13,313 nucleotides of DNA, from assembly GCA_029058705.1 (NCBI GenBank), contig JAIDXA010000278.1, forward strand, positions 1 to 13,313. The letters are read 5' to 3'. The position numbers and the translations under genes were made by a program. Shown here piece after piece: positions 6,885 through 13,313 of the stretch. Every line of letters begins with the position of its first letter. Position 1 is the stretch's first letter. The notes beneath the pieces are model-generated. The model was not told the origin of the DNA and searched no databases. It saw only the letters and a program-made list of their open reading frames with translations. The stretch is from Paramuribaculum sp. (GTDB lineage: Bacteria; Bacteroidota; Bacteroidia; Bacteroidales; Muribaculaceae).

Positions 6885-8807
6885 TTACCGGTTATAGGCG
6901 TGAAGGCCGCCTAAAAGATAATTTACGCCGAAATATGTCATCACGACACTCAGAAATGCGACAACACAGAAAACCGCATACTTTCTGCGGCTCATATGCA
7001 GATGCAGCGGATAGCAGTAGACAAGCATCGTTATAAGCGCCCACACCTCCTTGGGATCCCATCCCCAGTAACGTCCCCATGAATTGTCGGCCCACACCGC
7101 ACCGATGAATATTCCTGCCGTCAGCAGGCAGGTGGCAGGACGCAGAAGCTCTCTCGACAGCTGCTCATAGCCTTTGCGCCGCGCTAATGTCAGAATCCCG
7201 CAAAGAGCCATAAGCATCATCATCGCATAGGCAAGCATAATCGTCAGAACATGAATTGAGAGCAACGGTGAGCGCAGAACAGGTTGCAGCGTGGTTATCT
7301 GGGGAGATGAAAAACTGAGTTTCGCCACGATGAGTGCCATGGCGCCGGAAATAATGGCTACAGGAATCAGCCTCGGCCGTCGCGGTCTGAAGAAAAACGG
7401 AAGCAGGAATGCTGCTGCTGCGAGCCATTGCATTGTCTCGAATCCGCTTGCCATCGGAATCTGACGACCGGCAAACCAGTTGGAGGCTATGAGCGCGGCC
7501 GTCCACACCAGTCCGGCCATGTCGACTGCCAGCGGCATCACTCCCCGCGCTTTTGACAGCAGCAGTACGAGGGCTGCGGCAAGCAGTATTAATGCAGGAA
7601 AAACACTGGAAGATCCTGCATTATAGAAGCGCTCGGCCTGCATCATCGCGCGGGTCGGAATCGCATCGCCGGCAATCTTGCGCTGATAGTCCCCGATCTT
7701 CTCGATCATCGACTCGGCCGCACCCCATTTTCCGGTTGCTATGAGTTCGGCGAGATAATTGGGTGAAAGGCGTATGAACTGCCATTCTTTTTCCGTAAGA
7801 TGGTCGGGCAGTGCGTCGGCCGGTCCGAACCATTCGATACGTCCGTCGGGCATTTTGACGGGAAAAATGCGTAAAAGCGATCCGTTGCCGCCCAGTGTGA
7901 GCAGAAGGTCGGTTTCGCTGTCCCTTTTTATAACAGGCGACGTGCGCCAGTAATACGGATAGAATAGCGCTCCGGTGAACACCTGTTCTGACGAAAGTCC
8001 CTGCGGCGAGGCCTTTCCGGTCAGTTTTATACAAAATTCGCGGGCGGCGGTCGACAGTGGCGCGATCCGCCCGTTGTGCATCACCGCAATGTCGCCGAAC
8101 TTTTCGGCCGTTTCCTTGGGGATGGTTTTTGGTGTCGAAAAAACAGGCGCGGAAAATAAGATGATGATGGCTGCCGTGGCAACACTACGTCTGTTTCTCT
8201 TCAGCAGAGGTTTGCCGATCACGCAGATCAGCGACAGAAACAGCAGGCAATAGGCCGTAATCGTGACGTGACGTCCGACCGGATCATGAACCGTCTCGAT
8301 GGCCGATCCGTTGCCGTCGGAGTCGTAGCCTGTCTGGAAGAAACGGTAGCCGCCGGCTTCAAGAACCTGATTAAGGGAAGCCGTGCCGCAGACCGGCTCT
8401 ATGTTTTTGTCGGGAAATGTGACTTTCAGGGTCGAAATGAAGTTACGTGGAGTTGAAGTCGATTCATAATATTCTGTCTTGAAATCAAGCAGTTCTACTG
8501 TCGCGCCTCCCGATGTGAGCTGTTGCGGCTGGCCGATGCGGAGATTCAGAATTTCGTCGGTGGCGGTCATGTGGGTGAGGAGCGCTCCGGCCAGAATGAG
8601 AAGAAAGGCTGTGTGAAGAGTGAACAGTGCGGGACGGCGTAGCAGTTTCCTGCGGACGATTGCGGCCGACGCGGCTATGGCTGTAGCCCCCCAGAGAACG
8701 ATTGCCGGCCACGATGCATAGATCGTCACTCCTGACAGCCGCTCGATAATTGAGCCTGCGGCCAGGAGTGTGATGTCAAGAGCAAGAAGAATCAGCGATA
8801 ATCTCAT
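6885..8807 (-). CDS. ccsBA: Fused CcsB(ResB)-CcsA cytochrome c synthase (system II)
   Basis: From the ATG at 8807 the protein has 640 residues. The first part is ResB/CcsB-like: membrane helices near residues 3-22, 32-50 and 60-80, His65 and His79, an exported domain with the ResB-like pattern YRFFQTGYDSDG then DPVGRHV, and a fourth helix near 185-200. A second exported region (about 228-395, with the NGRIAPLSTAAREF block) precedes the CcsA core. The core has His519 in LLSIHVLTIMLAY, the haem-handling WWD motif (572-589, WADNSWGRYWGWDPKEVW) and GLHAY at the C-terminus (His636). Such proteins carry haem across the inner membrane and join it to CxxCH cysteines. The frame also extends upstream to a TTG at 8864 inside the previous gene, but that would add 19 polar residues before the first helix, so ATG is preferred. 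Its obvious client is the di-haem protein encoded just upstream. Confidence 0.93.
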   Translation of the reverse strand: MRLSLILLALDITLLAAGSIIERLSGVTIYASWPAIVLWGATAIAASAAIVRRKLLRRPALFTLHTAFLLILAGALLTHMTATDEILNLRIGQPQQLTSGGATVELLDFKTEYYESTSTPRNFISTLKVTFPDKNIEPVCGTASLNQVLEAGGYRFFQTGYDSDGNGSAIETVHDPVGRHVTITAYCLLFLSLICVIGKPLLKRNRRSVATAAIIILFSAPVFSTPKTIPKETAEKFGDIAVMHNGRIAPLSTAAREFCIKLTGKASPQGLSSEQVFTGALFYPYYWRTSPVIKRDSETDLLLTLGGNGSLLRIFPVKMPDGRIEWFGPADALPDHLTEKEWQFIRLSPNYLAELIATGKWGAAESMIEKIGDYQRKIAGDAIPTRAMMQAERFYNAGSSSVFPALILLAAALVLLLSKARGVMPLAVDMAGLVWTAALIASNWFAGRQIPMASGFETMQWLAAAAFLLPFFFRPRRPRLIPVAIISGAMALIVAKLSFSSPQITTLQPVLRSPLLSIHVLTIMLAYAMMMLMALCGILTLARRKGYEQLSRELLRPATCLLTAGIFIGAVWADNSWGRYWGWDPKEVWALITMLVYCYPLHLHMSRRKYAVFCVVAFLSVVMTYFGVNYLLGGLHAYNR

Positions 8808-8815
8808 TTTTTTTA

Positions 8816-8832
8816 CAGTTTCTGATAAACTG
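8816..8832. repeat. Inverted repeat CAGTTT-5-AAACTG next to the palindrome
   Basis: CAGTTT at 8816-8821 and AAACTG at 8827-8832 form a six-base inverted repeat with a five-base spacer. The right half is shared with the left arm of the 35-bp palindrome, so in RNA this small hairpin and the large one cannot form together. The small hairpin ends about nine bases before the synthase ATG. Confidence 0.5.
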
Positions 8833-8855
8833 TTTAATTTAAACAGTTTATCAGA
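8821..8855. repeat. Perfect 35-bp palindrome between cytochrome and synthase genes
   Basis: The 17-base arms TCTGATAAACTGTTTAA (8821-8837) and its exact reverse complement (8839-8855) flank a single central base. The minus-strand copy covers the last bases of the DUF1111 gene, including its TGA stop at 8853-8851, and ends 13 bases before the ATG of the synthase. In mRNA it could fold into a long stem directly between the two genes; in DNA it could be an operator for a dimeric regulator. It is not a normal terminator, because an A-run (AACTGTAAAAAAA) follows it on the transcribed strand, not a U-run. Role unknown. Confidence 0.85.
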
Positions 8856-10521
8856 TGGCGTCAAGAAAGGTTATTATCGCATCGCGTTCCTCCTTCGAGA
8901 GCGCGCGGAAATTGACCACGGTCTCATAGGCATCGCTTTGCTGCGACGTGCCGTGCCACATTATCGCTTCCATTGTTGTGCGCGCGCGGCAGTCGTGAAG
9001 CCGGTCGAGATATGGCGATCCCGTCACGAGCGAATGGAGTCCGCGTCCCCAGAGCGGGGTGGTGCGACACCATCCGTTCCTGATGTCGTTGATCATCATT
9101 AGCTTATGCTGGATCATGTCAGTGTATGGCCATATCTTCTGATTGGGATAGCGGGGAAGCTGGCGTTCGCCCGATGAATTGAAAAACTGGGCCGGATCGC
9201 GTATCTCGTCGCTGCCTGTTGTCCATGACGGACGGTGGCAGTAGGCGCAGCCTATACGTTCGAACAGTTCCTTCCCCTTCGCCACCTCTGGATTGTCTAT
9301 GTCGCGTACGGCTGGAACCGCCAGGCCGCGATGCCACACCATAAGGTCGATATAGTTCTGGTCGGAGGCTTCAGCATCGAGTGTCGTGGAGTTGAGATAG
9401 GCAAGGATATTTGACTCGGCATCGCCGGTAAACCATTCTGTATGCTTGCGATCCGGATCGACTTCGGATATATATGTCGGAAATCCAGCCTGCACGGAAG
9501 GGTCTTTCGATGCTGCCAAGGCATAGAATCCGCCCGCATCCTTATAGTGGTAGCGGCGGTCGCTGCGACTGACATTCGTGATGTTCCAGAACGCATTTGC
9601 GCCGGCTGCATCCTGTAACGGGCCGCGCGACAGCGCATAGGTGTAGCGCAGCGGATATTTCTTTCCGTCGCTTGATGCTTCTTTCGAAACATATTGACCC
9701 GTCCACGTTCCGTTGGCGAACACGGATGGGTTCAGGCCGTTTTTCATGTAACCGTCGGATTCCTCTTTCCGATACTGTTCAAGGAGATCTTCGTCCGCAA
9801 TGGCGTCGAGCAGGCCGGTGCCGTAGATCCCGATTGTCGATTCGAGTTTAACTTCGTAGTCGCCCATCTGTTCGGCGGTCAGTATTCCGCGGCGGTAGGC
9901 ATAGACGGCGTCGCGGGGCATTTCCACTTCCGGATACCGCAATGAATAGGTTTCGCCGTCGTCGAATCTGTTGCCCCAGTGGTCGGTGAACTCGTGCCAT
10001 GAAACGATGACTTTCGATTCATCGAGCGGTGCTTCGAAAGGCGCTGTGGCGTGACCCTGCGGCATTCCGGCGAGCCAGTTGACATACCCTTGGGTTGCAG
10101 GATTGTAAACCACCAGCAGACACCCGTTGCCTGGATCTGTCGTGTTGAACGGTCCGGCCGGAACGCTTTTGCCGTGGCCGTAGCCCGGATGGCAGTGCAT
10201 GCAGGAACTCCTGATGTAGGTCGGGCCGAGACCGCGCCGGATACCGTCGGCGTTGCTGACGAAATTTTTCTCAAACAGCTGTTCGCCTCGTTTGAATGAA
10301 GCGAGGAAGCCGGTTTGCTCGACTGACTTGGTCGGTTGTTCCAAGGCGGCCGAAGTCAGAATGTAGGATGTGCCGAGTTCCCCGCCGGCATAATACCATT
10401 CGGGGAACTCTTTTTCAGCGGGTTTCTCTTCCGATTTGTTGCTCGGGTCGTCGGAGGTGCATGATGTCGCACATAGGATCATGCCTGACAACAACGGAAG
10501 GACTCGGGGATTTTTTATCAT
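8851..10521 (-). CDS. Di-haem c-type cytochrome lipoprotein, DUF1111 ('di-haem oxidoreductase') family
   Basis: The 556-residue protein begins with a lipoprotein signal (hydrophobic residues 6-17, lipidated Cys21 in CATSC) followed by TSDD, which resembles the acidic signal that sends Bacteroidetes lipoproteins to the cell surface. Two haem c motifs are present: CMHCH (107-111) and CAYCH (425-429). The C-terminal block TTPLWGRGLHSL...LHDCRARTTMEAIMWHG is the DUF1111 signature. The family is distantly related to MauG/di-haem peroxidases and is often called 'thiol oxidoreductase'; no reaction is established. Cys485 and Cys511 flank the signature and may form a disulfide. It lies 41 bases after the imelysin gene and directly before the cytochrome synthase gene needed for its maturation. 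An electron-transfer or metal-redox role at the cell surface is inferred. Confidence 0.92.
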   Translation of the reverse strand: MIKNPRVLPLLSGMILCATSCTSDDPSNKSEEKPAEKEFPEWYYAGGELGTSYILTSAALEQPTKSVEQTGFLASFKRGEQLFEKNFVSNADGIRRGLGPTYIRSSCMHCHPGYGHGKSVPAGPFNTTDPGNGCLLVVYNPATQGYVNWLAGMPQGHATAPFEAPLDESKVIVSWHEFTDHWGNRFDDGETYSLRYPEVEMPRDAVYAYRRGILTAEQMGDYEVKLESTIGIYGTGLLDAIADEDLLEQYRKEESDGYMKNGLNPSVFANGTWTGQYVSKEASSDGKKYPLRYTYALSRGPLQDAAGANAFWNITNVSRSDRRYHYKDAGGFYALAASKDPSVQAGFPTYISEVDPDRKHTEWFTGDAESNILAYLNSTTLDAEASDQNYIDLMVWHRGLAVPAVRDIDNPEVAKGKELFERIGCAYCHRPSWTTGSDEIRDPAQFFNSSGERQLPRYPNQKIWPYTDMIQHKLMMINDIRNGWCRTTPLWGRGLHSLVTGSPYLDRLHDCRARTTMEAIMWHGTSQQSDAYETVVNFRALSKEERDAIITFLDAI

Positions 10522-10562
10522 GTCTTATTCTGTGTTTCGATGTCGGACGTAAGTGGTGATGA

Positions 10563-11795
10563 TCAGTTGTTCTGGATCGCTTCGATTACTTCATCGAGAA
10601 TGTCCATCAGATCGTTGCAGGCATCAACCGCCTTGAGGTTGATTTCGCGGTAGGAGGCCTGCTGCGAGGTCGACGCGAAGGGCTCGCGCATGGCTTCGAT
10701 ACATGCGATGGCGTTGTCGATGGCTTCGCGCACGCGGCTGTCGAGCTGAGGGTCGATTGTGCGGATGTAGCCGCTGATTGAGTGCCCGACAGGCTTGATG
10801 TAGGTCTCGCCGTCGTTGTCGGTCGTCTGATAGCCCATGTAGGCGTTGCGGACCGAACGGATGTTGTCGGTGAAGTCTGTAATCGAGTTCAGCGCATAGG
10901 GCGATTCGATATAATCCGGGTCAGCTTCCGTTCCCGAGCCTATCGGATTGCCGATCTTCTGGTTTCCGACTTCGTCGGCGATATCCTGCGCTCCGACAAG
11001 AATTTCCTGAATGGCCGCTGCATAGCTGCGGTAGATCGAGCCTGCCTGACCGGCCTGCTTCATATAGCTGCCGTAGTTGATGTCATATGACATTTCCGCA
11101 TTTTCGAGAAGCTCTCTTTTGGCGGTGCTGAGCTTGCTTTCGTCTGTCCATGATGCTTCGAGGCGCACGCAGCAGTTGCGCAGGTCGTCGGCCACGGCAG
11201 CCAGATAATAGAGCTCGTTCTGGGTGAAGCGCGAAGCAGGCCTTGGCGATGTCGTGTCGGTGGTCGTGTTGGCCGGTTCGAACAGCATATATTCGATGGC
11301 ATGGAACCCGAGTAGACCCTGTCCGAGGTTGTTGACGAAGTTGGCGGCGCTTTCGCGGTCGGATATGAGCGCCATCTGGGCCGGATTGTTGAGCATTGCG
11401 TTCATGGCTGTCTTGTCGAGAGGCCATGTGTCGATGTGCGGGTCGATGCTGTAGATGTCGGCCGGTCCGTAAAGCCATGCCTCACTGAGCTCCCAGTATT
11501 TTCTTGCGGCGATCCATTGGTCGCCTGCTGCTTTGATCTGAGCCGTTGTCAGTCCTGAGGGGCCGGCCTCACACATGGCGTCGCACAGTTCTGCAAGGCG
11601 TATCGTCGCATCGGCAAGTGCTTCATACGTCGGAACGACTGTCAGGTTCACGTAGTCTTCGACAATCGGTTTGAGGATCTCTTCCTGTTTGTCGGTGGCG
11701 GGAGTGTCGGGGCTGTCGTTGTCGGAACATGCGGATATGCTGCAAAGCATAAGGGCGCAAGCCGACAGTTTCATGAGTTTCTTTGTCATATTCAT
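10563..11795 (-). CDS. Imelysin-family (peptidase M75-like) lipoprotein
   Basis: The 410-residue product carries a lipoprotein signal (lipobox ISAC, lipidated Cys23) followed by SDND, an acidic stretch like the Bacteroidetes surface-export signal. The imelysin fold is indicated by WIAARKYWELSEAWLYGPA (94-112), the DTWPLD block (122-127) and the GxHxxE motif at 163-168 (GFHAIE, with His165 and Glu168). Family members include IrpA, IcmP and the C-terminal part of EfeO; they are linked to iron uptake, and the GxHxxE motif is thought to bind metal. Protease activity is doubtful for most members. The gene follows the outer-membrane protein by 57 bases and precedes the di-haem protein by 41 bases, matching a recurrent imelysin-DUF1111 pairing that I recall from other bacteria. 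Iron or other metal binding is likely; transport is an inference. Confidence 0.92.
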   Translation of the reverse strand: MNMTKKLMKLSACALMLCSISACSDNDSPDTPATDKQEEILKPIVEDYVNLTVVPTYEALADATIRLAELCDAMCEAGPSGLTTAQIKAAGDQWIAARKYWELSEAWLYGPADIYSIDPHIDTWPLDKTAMNAMLNNPAQMALISDRESAANFVNNLGQGLLGFHAIEYMLFEPANTTTDTTSPRPASRFTQNELYYLAAVADDLRNCCVRLEASWTDESKLSTAKRELLENAEMSYDINYGSYMKQAGQAGSIYRSYAAAIQEILVGAQDIADEVGNQKIGNPIGSGTEADPDYIESPYALNSITDFTDNIRSVRNAYMGYQTTDNDGETYIKPVGHSISGYIRTIDPQLDSRVREAIDNAIACIEAMREPFASTSQQASYREINLKAVDACNDLMDILDEVIEAIQNN

Positions 11796-11852
11796 TTGAT
11801 TACTGATGTTTAACTGTCGTAAAATTCGTTATTTCGTCAGAACCGTGTCTCT

Positions 11853-13172
11853 CTATCGGGTGAAGAATCCGGCGTAGGCGACACCGACCGACACCGACGG
11901 TTCGTTGTTGAAGGGCGAGCGCATCAGGCCGATCGAGTATTCCCCTTTGACAACGACCTGTTTGATCGGATACCAGTTGACTCCGGCTGCGATACGGTTG
12001 CGCCCGCACCAGTCATATTTCAGGACTCCTCCGGCGGTTTTGAACATTGAGTCGTAGTAGTCCCAGCGCGAAAAAATATAGAAACGCTGTCCCGCTGTGC
12101 TGCGGGCGTTCATGCCGTTGAATATGTCATACCCGATCTCCACCCCGGCCGAAATAGCGTCTGACGCCACGTTTGTCTTGGGCGAAGGGGAGTCCGCGCG
12201 AAGCTTCTTGTTGTATATGGTGATCTGGTCGGAGTTGGTCAGATGTCCGTAGATGACACCTCCGCGGGCAATGACTCCATGGCCCGAATAGGCAAAATCG
12301 AATGCCCCGATCGAAAGGGTTCCCTTCACGTCGTCCCACGTCTGGTTCGGGTGGGAAAGGGTGTTCGAAAACGTATTGCCTGCATACCCGCTGACACTTA
12401 GCCTGAGCCCCTTGACCGATCGGTTGTCTATGCGGAACGCTCCGGCCATTGCGTTGGCTATCTTGAATTCATAAGGGGAGCCCGCGGCATCGGCAGCCCA
12501 TCCCTCACGCCCGAATCGGTCCGAGTCGAGTCCCGGGACCAGCATGGCCTCATACGACCAGTCGCCCGCTGTTCCGGAAACCGATATGCCGGTCTCATGC
12601 CAGGTGCATGGAATGATGGTGTTGTCGCCGGCCGGCCTGTAGACACCGAAAAATTCTGTCGGCATGTGGTGGGCATTGGTCCCCCCGACCGGCACTATCA
12701 TATGGCCGACTCTCAGGTTAAGCGCATTGGTGAAGCGTTTCTGAAGCCAGAATTGTTCAAGTGCGACTTCTCCGCCGCGCTCTACTTCTGATTCATATTC
12801 GCCCCCTTCGTCATCTTCCATCTCGACAGCCGATTCTGTGCCGCCGTGTTCGAATTCGATTTCAGTCCCCATCGACCATCCCTTTCCGAAATCGTAGCCC
12901 AGGAAAATCACCACGTGCGGAAGATCGACGCGTCCGTGCCGGTCGTTTTTTGTCGACGCGATTGTTTCAGGAGTCTTGTAGCGGTTCCAGGCGTCGCTGA
13001 AAAAATTATAGGAATAGACCGCTTCGCCATACCCCCCGACTTGAAATCTCGAAGCCGGTTTTGCGTACGTGCTTGGCTGTGTGGCCGCCGATGTGTCAGC
13101 TTGCTCCGAGGCGGCACTGACGGTAGTGGCGGCTGATAGCGCGGCAATTGATAAAAGAAGTTTCTCAAACAT
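11853..13172 (-). CDS. Outer-membrane beta-barrel protein (porin-like) with an acidic loop
   Basis: The 439-residue protein has a signal peptide with likely cleavage after Ala20 or Ala21, then a linker rich in Ser, Thr and Ala to about residue 41. The rest is alternating amphipathic strands starting at FQVGGYGEAVYSYNF and ending with an aromatic-rich strand, VGVAYAGFFTR, as in outer-membrane barrels. Residues 104-139 hold 15 acidic residues, probably an exposed loop. There is no TonB box or plug domain, so passive passage or a scaffold role is more likely than TonB-driven import. It resembles the broad OprP/porin-like group only in general layout. As first gene of the module with an imelysin lipoprotein and a di-haem cytochrome, it may let metal ions through or hold the lipoproteins. 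The barrel call is good; the substrate is unknown. Confidence 0.82.
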   Translation of the reverse strand: MFEKLLLSIAALSAATTVSAASEQADTSAATQPSTYAKPASRFQVGGYGEAVYSYNFFSDAWNRYKTPETIASTKNDRHGRVDLPHVVIFLGYDFGKGWSMGTEIEFEHGGTESAVEMEDDEGGEYESEVERGGEVALEQFWLQKRFTNALNLRVGHMIVPVGGTNAHHMPTEFFGVYRPAGDNTIIPCTWHETGISVSGTAGDWSYEAMLVPGLDSDRFGREGWAADAAGSPYEFKIANAMAGAFRIDNRSVKGLRLSVSGYAGNTFSNTLSHPNQTWDDVKGTLSIGAFDFAYSGHGVIARGGVIYGHLTNSDQITIYNKKLRADSPSPKTNVASDAISAGVEIGYDIFNGMNARSTAGQRFYIFSRWDYYDSMFKTAGGVLKYDWCGRNRIAAGVNWYPIKQVVVKGEYSIGLMRSPFNNEPSVSVGVAYAGFFTR

Positions 13173-13313
13173 CTTGTCTCAGCATTTAATTGGTTCTAAT
13201 TCACATTGCAGTTTTGTTTAATCGTGTTGAATCCAGACACTCTCTTAGAAACTGTTTAAATTTAGTTGTGGGATTAATTGAGAGGATTTTATGAGGTGTT
13301 TTTACGAGTGGAA
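13173..13313 (-). promoter_or_regulatory. Upstream region of the four-gene module
   Basis: These 141 AT-rich bases lie before the first gene of the module and run to the window edge. On the minus strand I find neither a TAnnTTTG element nor any TTG triplet, so the standard Bacteroidetes promoter is absent here. AAACTGTTTAAATT at 13249-13262 on the plus strand is identical to 14 bases of the minus-strand copy of the palindrome at 8821-8855, and CAGTTT (13209-13214) lies 34 bases from it in the opposite orientation. No Fur-type box is evident. The real promoter may need an activator or lie beyond the window. Confidence 0.4.

Noticed and set aside
8808..8855. The 35-bp palindrome as a rho-independent terminator
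   Set aside because: On the transcribed strand the stem is AT-rich and followed by an A-run, and the downstream synthase gene belongs with its client. In the other direction the stem is followed by mixed sequence.
10563..11795. Imelysin protein as an active protease
   Set aside because: The M75 name is historical; I see no established catalytic set beyond GxHxxE, which fits metal binding as in EfeO and IrpA.
13173..13313. Fur box or standard Bacteroidetes promoter before the module
   Set aside because: No GATAAT-type repeats, no TAnnTTTG and no TTG triplet on the minus strand in this stretch.

Overview
The window looks like chromosomal DNA from a member of the Bacteroidales, perhaps Muribaculaceae. 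The family is a guess from the estimated GC of about 53-55%, the DUF3256-type protein and the Bacteroidetes-style lipoproteins (an acidic stretch straight after the lipidated cysteine). Start codons are preceded by A-rich sequence and not by Shine-Dalgarno sites. All nine complete genes and one partial gene lie on the minus strand, so the window reads from right to left. I see no tRNA, rRNA, insertion sequence, CRISPR array or prophage.

Right part (13313 to 6885). Four genes run in one direction with gaps of 57, 41 and 43 bases: an outer-membrane beta-barrel protein with a very acidic loop, an imelysin-family (peptidase M75-like) lipoprotein with an intact GxHxxE motif, a di-haem c-type cytochrome lipoprotein of the DUF1111 family, and a fused CcsB-CcsA (system II) cytochrome c synthase. 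They form a self-contained module: the last gene attaches haem to the two CxxCH motifs of the third, and the first two look like a metal-capture pair. The closest known logic is the EfeUOB iron system (imelysin-like EfeO plus haem protein EfeB), but with different parts. A perfect 35-bp palindrome sits across the stop codon of the cytochrome gene, just before the synthase. A 14-base match to its core lies upstream of the first gene.

Middle (6884 to 5720). A single GNAT/FemAB-like acyltransferase gene stands between the two gene strings, with short intergenic regions on both sides.

Left part (5719 to 1). A tightly packed, probably co-transcribed housekeeping string: a DEAD-box RNA helicase with a DbpA-type RNA-binding domain, a DUF3256 exported protein, both subunits of exonuclease VII (xseA, xseB), a membrane histidine kinase without a response regulator beside it, and a Cof-type HAD phosphatase cut by the window edge. 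Gaps are 5, -4, 24, 35 and 15 bases.
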